From a virus, in IMG/VR virus record IMGVR_UViG_3300031885_000043, positions 1 to 41,255 of that record: a stretch of 41,255 bases of DNA; one strand, 5' to 3'. Every line of letters begins with the position of its first letter. The first letter of the stretch is position 1. A program made the translations under genes and the position numbers. This document shows, piece by piece, positions 7,544-15,040 of this stretch. A model generated the notes under the pieces. That model ran no database searches. It was not told the DNA's origin and saw only the letters and a program-made list of their open reading frames with translations.

Positions 7544-7626
7544 CTTTTCGGGGGGCAAAAGATTCATGCAACGGCGTTGCAGCGCGCCTATTTCCGCCGG
7601 CGGCGGAAGTGCCGACGCTAGAGGCA

Positions 7627-7902
7627 ATGACGCTGACGCCCGGACAGATCGACGCCCTGCCGGATTACACCAACGCACAGATGGTCAAGGCATTGCGCCT
7701 TCTCATGGTCACCATCTCGGCCAACCCCGCGGCCGAGGTCGAACAGTTCGGCCGGCGATGGAGCGTCCATAACCTGACCACGCTGGAGAACACGATCGCG
7801 GCATTCGAGAAGCGGGCGGCGGCCGATGCAGAGGCCGCGGCCGCCCTGGCCGGCACCGGCGGATACGCCCCGACCGTCTCATACCAGGAGCCGCAAGTGT
7901 GA
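7627..7902 (+). CDS. gpW-like head-tail connector/head completion protein
   Basis: 91-aa protein; an upstream GTG at 7609 would add six residues. In lambda, gpW sits between the terminase and portal genes and seals the packaged head, providing the platform for the tail. Here the gene directly precedes the portal gene. The pattern is gpW-like: an N-terminal helix (TPGQIDALPDYTNAQMVKAL), a short beta-hairpin around VEQFGRRWSVHNLTT, and a second helix (LENTIAAFEKRAAADAEAA). The C-terminal tail is flexible. Family assignment rests on size, fold pattern and gene order. Confidence 0.75.
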   Translation: MTLTPGQIDALPDYTNAQMVKALRLLMVTISANPAAEVEQFGRRWSVHNLTTLENTIAAFEKRAAADAEAAAALAGTGGYAPTVSYQEPQV

Positions 7903-7906
7903 AGAG

Positions 7907-7934
7907 TGGACAGTTGACAATTGACAATGGACAG
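7907..7934 (+). repeat. Heptamer tract before the portal gene
   Basis: TGGACAG, TTGACAA, TTGACAA, TGGACAG units lie between the gpW-like stop and the likely portal start at 7950. Confidence 0.8.
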
Positions 7935-7949
7935 CCGCGGCGAGGCACG

Positions 7950-9749
7950 ATGGCCAGGCTGGCCGGCCGGATCGCCGAGGCCGCGGGACAGGCGGCGGGC
8001 AGATTCGACAAGGCCAGGGGCGATGCCCAATCGCAAATCTCAAACCTGTCGGAGAAACCCACCGGCCGACTCGACCACACCTGGAGCGCACGAAACTCCG
8101 CGACGGCGCGCGCCTATGAGGCGGCTATCGAGAACCGCGGCACCGCCGACTGGCGGGCCGGCCTGACCACCGCCACCATGGCGATCATCGAGGGGCTCGA
8201 CACCATGCTCGCCCGAAGCCGCTGGCTCATCCGCAACGACGGCTACGCCGCCAGCGCCCAGGGCGGATACCGGCGCCGAGTCGTCGGCGGCGGGATCACC
8301 GCACGAGCATCGGCGAGAAACCCCGACGGCGGGGCCATGCTCAAGGACTACAACGCCGCGCATGACCTGCTCTGGAACGCGTGGGCCTTGGACCCGCGAC
8401 TCTGCGACGTCGAGCAGACCAAGTGCCTGGCCGAAAAACAGGCCGTCTGGATGGATGAACTCTTCGCCGCCGGCGGACTGCTCCTGCGAGCAGTCTATAC
8501 GCCGCGAAAAGACGCCGTCGGACTGGCCATCCAGGAACTGGAATACGAGCAGCTCGATAAGAGCCTGACGAGCTCCGGCGCCAACGCCGTCTACAACGGC
8601 ATCGAGACCGACGCGTACGGCGCGCCCGTCGCCTACCACGTCTACGCCGCCGCACACCCGCTGGAGGAGATGCCCAGCGCAACGACGCGGCTGCCGGCCG
8701 ACACCTGCTGGCACCTGTTCCGCAAGAGCCGCATCCGCCAGCGGCTCGGGGCACCGATGATGGCCGCCGTCATGCCGGCCCTGCGAAACCTCGCCATGTA
8801 CGAGCTCTACACGCTCAGCAAGGCCCGCACGGAAGCGGCGTACCACGGATTCGTCGAGGAGGCCCCCAACACCAACGCATCCATCGACCAGATCCGACAA
8901 CGCATCAGCGGCAAGCCGCCGACCGGACAAGCCGACAACCCCGACGAGATGCTGGTGCGCGTCGAGAACGGACTCTTCCCCGTGCTCAAGAACGGCCAGA
9001 AGATCTCCTTCCCGACGCCGCAGACGCCCAACAGCGTCTACCCGCAGTACGTCGGCGAGAACCTCAAGAAGATCGCCGCCGGCACGGGGCTGGACCTACC
9101 CACCGTCACGCGATGGTACGCCGACGGCAACTTCAACACACAACGCAAGGCACAGCTCGAGATGGAGGCCGAGTGCGAGGCGATCCAAGACATGCAGTTC
9201 ATCAACGGGGCCCTGCGCGGCATCCGCGAGCTGTGGACTGAGATCGCCGTGGGAGAGCGAAAGCTCAACGCGCCGCGATACGCCGAGGCGCGATGGCGGG
9301 CCGCGTACCTCACCACCAACTGGCAAGGGCCACCCGTGCGCAGCGTCGATGAGATCAAGGACCAGGCCGCCTGGGACATGAAGTACCGCAGCCTGAGGGG
9401 AACGCCACAAGAGTACTGCAACCAGCAAGGGCGCGACATACGCGACCTGCTGAGCGAGTGGCAGGAGTTCTTCGCCATGGCCGAGGAATACGACCTGGGC
9501 GACGTGCTCGATAAGTTCTTCGGCAGCCCCACCGCCAACGCGCCCAAGGCCGGGATGCAGCCCGACGGCACCGGGCCGGGCGGCGAGCCAGGCGACGCGG
9601 GAGGCGCGAGAGGAAACGGGAACCAGGAACCCGGAACCCGGAACAACGGCGACGGCGGGCTCTCGCGGATGATCGTGCGCGAGCAGGTGCTGGCAAGCCT
9701 GCTAGGTGAAGGCGGCGATCACGGCGGCAACGGCGACGGGAGACGATGA
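7950..9749 (+). CDS. Portal protein, lambda gpB family
   Basis: 599-aa portal; twelve copies form the vertex through which DNA enters and leaves the head. ATG at 7950 follows GGCGAGG. A GTG at 7899 is possible but would begin inside the heptamer tract. Lambda-type features are the N-terminal RAYEAAIENRGTADW region, the wing/clip strands (LEYEQLDKS, NAVYNGIETDAYGAPVAYHVY) and PTVTRWYADGNFNTQRKA, comparable to the SYSSARA segment of lambda portals. The C-terminus is Gly/Pro-rich and includes an ACCGGGA-type heptamer tract in frame (NQEPGTRNNG, about 9619-9648). It overlaps the protease gene by 4 nt. Confidence 0.93.
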   Translation: MARLAGRIAEAAGQAAGRFDKARGDAQSQISNLSEKPTGRLDHTWSARNSATARAYEAAIENRGTADWRAGLTTATMAIIEGLDTMLARSRWLIRNDGYAASAQGGYRRRVVGGGITARASARNPDGGAMLKDYNAAHDLLWNAWALDPRLCDVEQTKCLAEKQAVWMDELFAAGGLLLRAVYTPRKDAVGLAIQELEYEQLDKSLTSSGANAVYNGIETDAYGAPVAYHVYAAAHPLEEMPSATTRLPADTCWHLFRKSRIRQRLGAPMMAAVMPALRNLAMYELYTLSKARTEAAYHGFVEEAPNTNASIDQIRQRISGKPPTGQADNPDEMLVRVENGLFPVLKNGQKISFPTPQTPNSVYPQYVGENLKKIAAGTGLDLPTVTRWYADGNFNTQRKAQLEMEAECEAIQDMQFINGALRGIRELWTEIAVGERKLNAPRYAEARWRAAYLTTNWQGPPVRSVDEIKDQAAWDMKYRSLRGTPQEYCNQQGRDIRDLLSEWQEFFAMAEEYDLGDVLDKFFGSPTANAPKAGMQPDGTGPGGEPGDAGGARGNGNQEPGTRNNGDGGLSRMIVREQVLASLLGEGGDHGGNGDGRR

Positions 9750-12286
9750 TGGCGAAAAAGAGAAAGGCTGATTTCTGGGACAGCCGCGAAGCGCGCCTGA
9801 TAGCAGTCCGGCTTGCCAGGTTCGGAGTTCTGCCGGAACCCGTTGTAAGGGGGCTGGTCAAGAACACCATGGCCCAGAGAGCCATCGACCACGGCGTGGC
9901 GCTGAGACGCGGCACGGTGAACCTGGCCGCAATGACGACACCTGATCGCAAATCTCAAATCTCAAGTAGCGTGATCCGCCTCGAGGCCAAGCTGGTAAGC
10001 GGCGAGTTCAGCGTCGACCGCGCAGGGGCCGGTGCCCTGCGAAACGTCAGCATCATCTCCGCCGGGCCGGCCATCGGCCACGGCTTCATCGTCGACGACG
10101 CGATGCTCCAACAGGTGGCGGACGCGATCAACAACTCCCCCAACGGATTCAAGGTCCGACTCGGCCACCCATGGCTCGAGGACGGCGTGTTCTACCGACT
10201 CGGCCGGGCCGTCAAGGGCGCACGCGTCGAGACCACAGCCAACGGCAACAAGGTCCGCGGCGACATCGTCTTCGGCAAGTACGCCGCGAAAAGCCCCAAG
10301 GGCGGCGACCTGGCCGGCTACGTGATGGACCTGGCCGATGAGGACCCGGCGGAACTGGGAGTGTCGATCTCGTTCGAGCCGGACCAATACGAGGAACGAC
10401 TCGACCCCGCGACCGGCGAGCCGATAGCGCCGGCCGGCAGAATCAAGAAACTGCTGGCGGTCGACATCGTCGATGACCCGGCGGCGAACCCCGACGGGCT
10501 GCTCTCCCGGACAAGGGACAGTGGACAGTTGACAATGGACAACGCCGTCACCCCTCCAGTGTCCACTGTCCACTGTCAACTGCCAACTACCACAAACCAA
10601 CCAGGCCGCGAGCATGGACGCTCCGGCATAACCAACGAGCAAGGAGAATCAGACATGAATCTCAACATTAGACAGCGAGCGTACCTCACCTCGTGCGGCC
10701 TGGCAACCGATGCCACCGACGAGCAGATCAAGACCTTCATCACGGAACTCAAGGCCGGCCAGGTGAAGTACCTGACCAGCCTGCAATCCACGGATGAGGA
10801 CAAGACGCCGGCGACGCCGGCCACACCCACTCCGCCGGCCGAGCCGGCCAAGGGCGACACCGACGACGCCGACAAGGCCGCCGAGAAGGCGCTGTCCGGC
10901 GACCGCCAGCGACGCAAGGACATCCTTGCCCTGGCCATCGGCGATAAGCCCGCCGTCAGCCTCGACGCCGCCCAACAGTGGGCCGACGACGGCGTGAGCC
11001 TCGCCGACGCCCGGCGCCTGGCCGAGCTGGCCAAGACGCTGACGCCCATCCCCACCGGCCGCGTCGAGGGCGGAACCGACCGCAACCTGGCAACCATCGC
11101 CGAGGGGATTTCCGACGCACTGCTCCTGAGGGCCGACTGGGGCGGACACGCCAAGCCCCTCATGACCTTTGACCGCTACACCGGCCAGGCCGAACGCGAC
11201 GCCGAGGGCCGAATCATCGCACGCAAGCCCGGCCCGCGAGCCGAGCAGATGCGCCGACACTCCGTGCCGGAACTGGCCAAGCACTACCTCGCCGCCGTCG
11301 GCGTCAGCGGCAATAACCTGTCCGCCATGTCCGGCGGCCAGGTCCTCGAACTGGCGAGCTGCCGCCGCGATCAGTTCGGCCAGCGACTACGCGAGGCCGG
11401 CGGATCCGTCGACCTGGCCATGAGCACCAGCGACTTCCCGTACATCCTGGCCGACGCGATGGGCAAGGTGTTCCTGGGAGGATACAACCTCGCGCCCTCC
11501 ACCGGCCAGCTCTGGACCCGACGCATGACCGCCCGCGACTTCAAGGACGTCAAGCTGCTGAACCTCTCCGACGCCCCGGCCCTTCAGAGCCGGGCCGAGG
11601 GACAGGGCATCTCGTTCGGCACGATGTCCGAGAGCCGCGAGGTCGTCGCCCTGGCCGAGTACTCCAGCGGCCTGATCTGGACCCGACGAGCACAGATCAA
11701 TGATGACCTCGGCGTCCTGCGAGACGGCGGGGCAATGGCCCTCGGCGCGATGGCCCGCTACAAAGAGGACGACGTGGTCTACGCCATCCTCACCGCCAAC
11801 GCCGCCCTTGCCGACGGCATCGCCCTGTTCTACGCCACGCACGGCAACATCTCCAGCGGGGCAAGCACCGCCGTCTACGCGGCGGCCGCGCCGGGCGTGC
11901 ACCCGACCATCGTGCAGCTCTTCCTGGAGTCCGAACAGGCCCCCGTGATGAAGCAGGAAGTGCTGTGGGACACCGACGACCTCAAGGTCGCCGTCCGGCA
12001 CAGCGTGGCCGCCAAGGCCGCCGACTACCGCGGCCTGTACAAGGACCTCACCGGCAATGCCACCGTTGCCAGCCTGGCGCTCATCGTCCAGGCCATGGCC
12101 ATCCAAACGGCGCCCGGCGGGGCGTTCCTGAACCTCCGCCCGACCTTCATCCTCTGCCCAGCGGGAGTCAGTCAGGTGACCTGGTCGCAACTCGTCGGCT
12201 GCAGCGTGGACCCGGCCAAGAACAACGCGACCAACAACCCGTTCTTCAACCAGCTCACCGTCATCGGCGAGCCGAGACTCAACTAA
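9746..12286 (+). CDS. Prohead protease-major capsid protein composite
   Basis: 846-aa open frame. Residues about 75-255 resemble Mu gpI-type prohead protease/scaffold (IGHGFIVDDAMLQQVADAIN, GVSISFEPDQYEER, VDIVDDPAANPDGL). Residues about 310-450 are a charged scaffold-like region (TPATPATPTPPAEPAKGD). Residues about 470-846 match the HK97-fold capsid protein of Mu gpT type (STSDFPYILADAMGKVFLGG, RARINDDLG-like RRAQINDDLGVL, YAILTANAALADG). Protease and capsid parts are linked by TTGACAR/TGGACAR repeat sequence in both orientations (residues 256-282). A strong internal ribosome-binding site and ATG at 10655 suggest the scaffold-capsid part is also made separately. Fused protease-capsid frames are known in phages; the repeat linker is the odd part. 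Confidence 0.9.
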   Translation: MMAKKRKADFWDSREARLIAVRLARFGVLPEPVVRGLVKNTMAQRAIDHGVALRRGTVNLAAMTTPDRKSQISSSVIRLEAKLVSGEFSVDRAGAGALRNVSIISAGPAIGHGFIVDDAMLQQVADAINNSPNGFKVRLGHPWLEDGVFYRLGRAVKGARVETTANGNKVRGDIVFGKYAAKSPKGGDLAGYVMDLADEDPAELGVSISFEPDQYEERLDPATGEPIAPAGRIKKLLAVDIVDDPAANPDGLLSRTRDSGQLTMDNAVTPPVSTVHCQLPTTTNQPGREHGRSGITNEQGESDMNLNIRQRAYLTSCGLATDATDEQIKTFITELKAGQVKYLTSLQSTDEDKTPATPATPTPPAEPAKGDTDDADKAAEKALSGDRQRRKDILALAIGDKPAVSLDAAQQWADDGVSLADARRLAELAKTLTPIPTGRVEGGTDRNLATIAEGISDALLLRADWGGHAKPLMTFDRYTGQAERDAEGRIIARKPGPRAEQMRRHSVPELAKHYLAAVGVSGNNLSAMSGGQVLELASCRRDQFGQRLREAGGSVDLAMSTSDFPYILADAMGKVFLGGYNLAPSTGQLWTRRMTARDFKDVKLLNLSDAPALQSRAEGQGISFGTMSESREVVALAEYSSGLIWTRRAQINDDLGVLRDGGAMALGAMARYKEDDVVYAILTANAALADGIALFYATHGNISSGASTAVYAAAAPGVHPTIVQLFLESEQAPVMKQEVLWDTDDLKVAVRHSVAAKAADYRGLYKDLTGNATVASLALIVQAMAIQTAPGGAFLNLRPTFILCPAGVSQVTWSQLVGCSVDPAKNNATNNPFFNQLTVIGEPRLN
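9946..9967 (+). repeat. AAATCTC heptamer units inside the protease
   Basis: CGCAAATCTCAAATCTCAAG is an in-frame run of 7-bp units encoding RKSQISS. A related partial run is at 8033-8044 in the portal gene. Confidence 0.5.
10510..10590 (+). repeat. Mirror-image heptamer tract inside the protease-capsid frame
   Basis: Forward units (TGGACAG, TTGACAA, TGGACAA) at 10518-10541 are followed after about 15 bp by reverse-complement units (TGTCCAC, TGTCCAC, TGTCAAC) at 10559-10582. The two arms can pair. No stop codon falls in frame, so the tract is translated as a linker. Confidence 0.85.
10641..10657 (+). promoter_or_regulatory. Internal RBS and start for the scaffold-capsid protein
   Basis: AAGGAGA is followed after 7 nt by ATG at 10655, in frame. 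Initiation here would give a 543-aa scaffold plus capsid protein beginning MNLNIRQRAYLT. It is one of the better ribosome-binding sites in the window, as expected for the most abundant virion protein. Confidence 0.7.
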
Positions 12287-12347
12287 TGGACAATGGACAG
12301 TGGATAGTGGACAGCGTTGTCCATTGTCCATTGTCAACTGTCAATTG
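12286..12347 (+). repeat. Mirror-image heptamer tract after the capsid gene
   Basis: TGGACAA, TGGACAG, TGGATAG, TGGACAG are followed after a 3-4 bp spacer by TGTCCAT, TGTCCAT, TGTCAAC, TGTCAAT. The arms are near-perfect inverted repeats, so the transcript can form a hairpin of more than 20 bp immediately downstream of the major capsid stop. A role in termination or mRNA stability is inference. Confidence 0.85.
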
Positions 12348-12444
12348 AGAACACGCCCACCCGCCGGGCTTTTTGAGAATTGGCGGGCGCGGAACCGGCA
12401 GCGCATACGCCGGCACGAAAACCAACACGCACGGAGATCGAGAC

Positions 12445-14133
12445 ATGAAAACGTATCGCGGAGAAACAAGACGCGTACTGTACGCCAACGCCGGAGCAGC
12501 CATCCTCAGCGGAGCCGTGGTCCCCTTCGGGTCCATGATCGGAATCGCGGTGACCGACATCGCGGCGAGCACCGGCTCCGGCATGGTCGAGGTCGAGGGC
12601 CGGCATAACCTGGCCGCCACGGCCCTGGATGTCTGGGCCCAGGGCGACCTGCTGTACTGGAACACCAGCACCAAGAAGCTGACCACCACCGCGCAGTCCC
12701 TCATCGCCGGGCACGCCGCGACCGCCAAGGCCACCCTGATCGCCACGGCCGACGTGCTGCTGGCCCGCACGGCCCTCAACGCCAGCGTGGCCGACAGCGT
12801 CGTCGTCGGGGCAATCACCGGCAGCGACTCCAGCCTGGGCATCGCCGGCATCGCCGGCAGCAGCGGGGGCGGCGGCGCCGTGGCAATCGTCGGCGGGGCC
12901 GGCGATAGCGGGGCCGGCGGGGCAACCAGCCTCACCGGCGGGGCCGGATCGGCCGCCGTGGGCGGGGCATCCAGCGTCGTCGGCGGGGCCGGCGGCGCGG
13001 CCTCGGGCGGCGGAGTGGCCTCCCTGACCGGCGGGGCCGGCGGGACAACCAGCGGCATCGGCGGGGCCGCAAGCGTGACCGGCGGGGCCGGCACGGGCAC
13101 CGGGGCCGGCGGGGCCACCACCATCGCCGGCGGAGCCTCCGGGACCGGGTCAATCGGCAACGGCGGCGCCGTGGCCATCAACGGCGGGGCCGCAACATCG
13201 ACGGCTGGAACAGGCGGAGCGATCACGATCACAGCCGGCGTCGGCACGACGACGGGCCTTGGCGGCGCGGTCACCACCGTATCGGGCGCCGGCGGCAATA
13301 CCACTACCGGCACGGGCGCGGCCGGCGGCGCGATTGCCACCACATCCGGCGTCGGCGGAAACGCCACTACCAGTGGTACGGGCGGCGCCGGCGGCGCGAT
13401 TGCGATCACGACCGGGGCCGGCGGCACGACGGCAACCGGCACTGCCGGCGCCTCGGGCGCACTTACCCTGGCGACCGGGGTCGGCGGCGCGGCATCGGGA
13501 ACCGATGGTGACGGCGGGGCCGCGGGCGCCATAGCCATCACCGGCGGCGTCGGCGGAGCGGCGGCAGGAGCCGCGACCTGTGTTGGCGGGGCCGGATCGG
13601 CGGTCACGATCACGGCCGGGGCCGGCGGCGCGGCTAACGCTTCCGGCAATACCAGCGGGGCCGGCGGATCAATCATCCTGGCCGCCGGGGCCGCGGGCGC
13701 GAGCAGCGGCGGAACGGTCGGCGTCGCGGGCATGATCCGGACGCAGAGCCGAATGTCGTCAATGGCCACCGTCACCGCGAAAACGACCGCCGCGACGCTG
13801 ACCATCGCGGAACTGCTGACCGGAATCCTGACCGGCACGCATACCGTCGGAGCGACTCAGGCGTACACGCTCCCGACCGGCACGTACATGTCGGCCGGCT
13901 GCGCGTGCGGCGACGGCGAAGGCTTCGAGTGGTCGCTGATCAACCTGTCGGCGGCGGCGGCCGATTCGATCACCGTCACTGCCGGCGCTGACCATACCAT
14001 CGTGGGCCCGGCGATCGTGATTTCCGTTCATTCCTCGACGGGCGGCGCGATCACCTCGCAAGGGGTCTCCTCCAGCCGCTGGTACTCGCGGAAGACAACG
14101 GCCAACACCTGGGTGACCTACCGGCTCGGGTAA
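12445..14133 (+). CDS. DUF2190-like decoration protein with glycine-rich head-fibre domain
   Basis: 562-aa protein. ATG at 12445 follows GGAGATCGAGAC; an upstream ATG at 12373 lacks a good site. Residues 1-110 resemble DUF2190 capsid decoration proteins (NAGAAILSGAVVPFGSMIGI, GDLLYWNTSTKKLTTT). Residues about 128-435 are a low-complexity array of GGAG, GGAA and TGG units in short beta-like steps. Residues about 440-562 form a distinct globular end (EWSLINLSAAAADSITVTAG, SRWYSRKTTANTWVTYRLG). A DUF2190 base on the capsid carrying a Gly-rich shaft and terminal knob would be a head fibre. The shaft could adopt a polyglycine-type or triple beta-helical fold. It follows the capsid gene, where decoration proteins usually lie. 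Confidence 0.78.
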   Translation: MKTYRGETRRVLYANAGAAILSGAVVPFGSMIGIAVTDIAASTGSGMVEVEGRHNLAATALDVWAQGDLLYWNTSTKKLTTTAQSLIAGHAATAKATLIATADVLLARTALNASVADSVVVGAITGSDSSLGIAGIAGSSGGGGAVAIVGGAGDSGAGGATSLTGGAGSAAVGGASSVVGGAGGAASGGGVASLTGGAGGTTSGIGGAASVTGGAGTGTGAGGATTIAGGASGTGSIGNGGAVAINGGAATSTAGTGGAITITAGVGTTTGLGGAVTTVSGAGGNTTTGTGAAGGAIATTSGVGGNATTSGTGGAGGAIAITTGAGGTTATGTAGASGALTLATGVGGAASGTDGDGGAAGAIAITGGVGGAAAGAATCVGGAGSAVTITAGAGGAANASGNTSGAGGSIILAAGAAGASSGGTVGVAGMIRTQSRMSSMATVTAKTTAATLTIAELLTGILTGTHTVGATQAYTLPTGTYMSAGCACGDGEGFEWSLINLSAAAADSITVTAGADHTIVGPAIVISVHSSTGGAITSQGVSSSRWYSRKTTANTWVTYRLG

Positions 14134-14249
14134 CAGTTGACAATTGACAGTTGACAATTGACAGCGGCGAGCCGGGGTCAGTTGACAGTTGACAATTGAT
14201 AATTGACAGCGGCGAGCCGGGGTCAGTTGACAGTTGACAATTGACAGTC
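14134..14249 (+). repeat. Heptamer tract with 45-bp higher-order repeat
   Basis: TTGACAA/TTGACAG units are interrupted twice by the same insert, AGCGGCGAGCCGGGGTCAG, at 14163 and 14208, giving a 45-bp period. Forward TTGACAR units here carry TGA in every frame. Confidence 0.9.
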
Positions 14250-14317
14250 ACAAGGCTTCGGGGCTTGCGGCGAACGGTTCACCGCAAGCCCCGAGGCAAA
14301 CAACGCAAGGAGTACGC

Positions 14318-14542
14318 ATGAGCAAACTGTCCGTAAAACTGGCGGCAATACGCCGCCAACACAACGTGGCCGGCGACTGGGAGATGACGATCGAGCTGCT
14401 CCGGGCACTCAAGGCCGGCGAGGTCCAGCTCGACCATGTGATCCTGACCGACGGCGGCTGGAATGTCGTCGAGCCGGCGCCCGAACTGAAACTCGCCGAG
14501 CCGGCGGAACCGGCCGCCGAAACGCCGCCGGCCGCACAATAA
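14318..14542 (+). CDS. Small hypothetical protein
   Basis: 74-aa protein of unknown function. ATG at 14318 follows AAGGAG with ideal spacing. The N-terminal half is basic and helical (SKLSVKLAAIRRQHNVAGDW). A short VQLDHVILTDGGWNVVEP segment follows and the tail is Ala/Pro/Glu-rich (ELKLAEPAEPAAETPPAAQ). There is no membrane span. It starts a run of small genes between the head and tail blocks. It could be a minor head protein; no family is recognised. Confidence 0.6.
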   Translation: MSKLSVKLAAIRRQHNVAGDWEMTIELLRALKAGEVQLDHVILTDGGWNVVEPAPELKLAEPAEPAAETPPAAQ

Positions 14543-14567
14543 ACCTGTTCCCCGTGGCGGTCCTGGC

Positions 14568-14593
14568 GGCGGCGGGAACGGATGCCCGCCGCC
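14568..14593 (+). terminator. 9-bp GC hairpin
   Basis: GGCGGCGGG (14568-14576) and CCCGCCGCC (14585-14593) form a perfect 9-bp stem with an 8-nt loop, about 25 nt after the stop of the preceding small gene. There is no T-run after it, so it is either a weak or factor-assisted terminator or only a stabilising hairpin. Confidence 0.4.
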
Positions 14594-14616
14594 GGCCAGG
14601 GCCCGATGGGGCGGCG

Positions 14617-14656
14617 ACAGTTGACAGTGGACAATGGACAGTGGACGGCGGACAGG
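14617..14656 (+). repeat. Heptamer tract
   Basis: TTGACAG, TGGACAA, TGGACAG and looser TGGACGG/CGGACAG units lie just upstream of the start at 14671. Confidence 0.75.
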
Positions 14657-14670
14657 TACGGAGAGCCGGC

Positions 14671-15012
14671 ATGGATGAGACACAACAACTCTTGCGGATC
14701 GAAAACAAGCTGGACCAACTCGGCGAGGCTATCTCCGCCATCAAGAGCAACCAGGCCAGCGACCTCCAACGGTTCCGACAAGTGGATGACAGACTGATCG
14801 CCGCGGTCGCCGCACGAGCCGCGGCCCTCGAACTCCACGCCGCCGGCTGCGAGGTCAAGGCCAAGGTGACGCATCTGGAAAAACGAATCGACGCATCCGA
14901 CAACCAGGTCAAAGGGGCCTGGTGGGCCGGCGGGCGAATGTGGGCGGCGGCGGTCGCCGTCCTGGTAGTGGTGGATCTGGTTTACAAATTGTACGCGGCG
15001 GCGAAAAACTAG
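14671..15012 (+). CDS. Coiled-coil protein with C-terminal membrane anchor (XhlA-like)
   Basis: 113-aa protein. ATG at 14671 follows GGAGAGCC. A predicted coiled coil covers roughly residues 1-80, with regular Leu/Ile/Val spacing (LLRIENKLDQLGEAISAIK, then KVTHLEKRIDASDNQV). A single transmembrane helix lies at about 92-108 (AAAVAVLVVVDLVYKLY). This layout, a cytoplasmic or periplasmic coiled coil plus a C-terminal anchor in about 100 residues, is that of XhlA-like phage lysis proteins. The family match is by architecture only. It belongs to the small-gene cluster that also contains lipoproteins and a holin-like protein. Confidence 0.55.
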   Translation: MDETQQLLRIENKLDQLGEAISAIKSNQASDLQRFRQVDDRLIAAVAARAAALELHAAGCEVKAKVTHLEKRIDASDNQVKGAWWAGGRMWAAAVAVLVVVDLVYKLYAAAKN

Positions 15013-15040
15013 CCGCCCGGCAACCAGCAAGGAGCAACTC

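Noticed and set aside
12279-13838. 519-aa minus-strand frame opposite the glycine-rich fibre gene
   Set aside because: It is the complement of a GC-rich repeat (Pro/Ala/Val-rich), without a start site, and it crosses the mirror-image tract.
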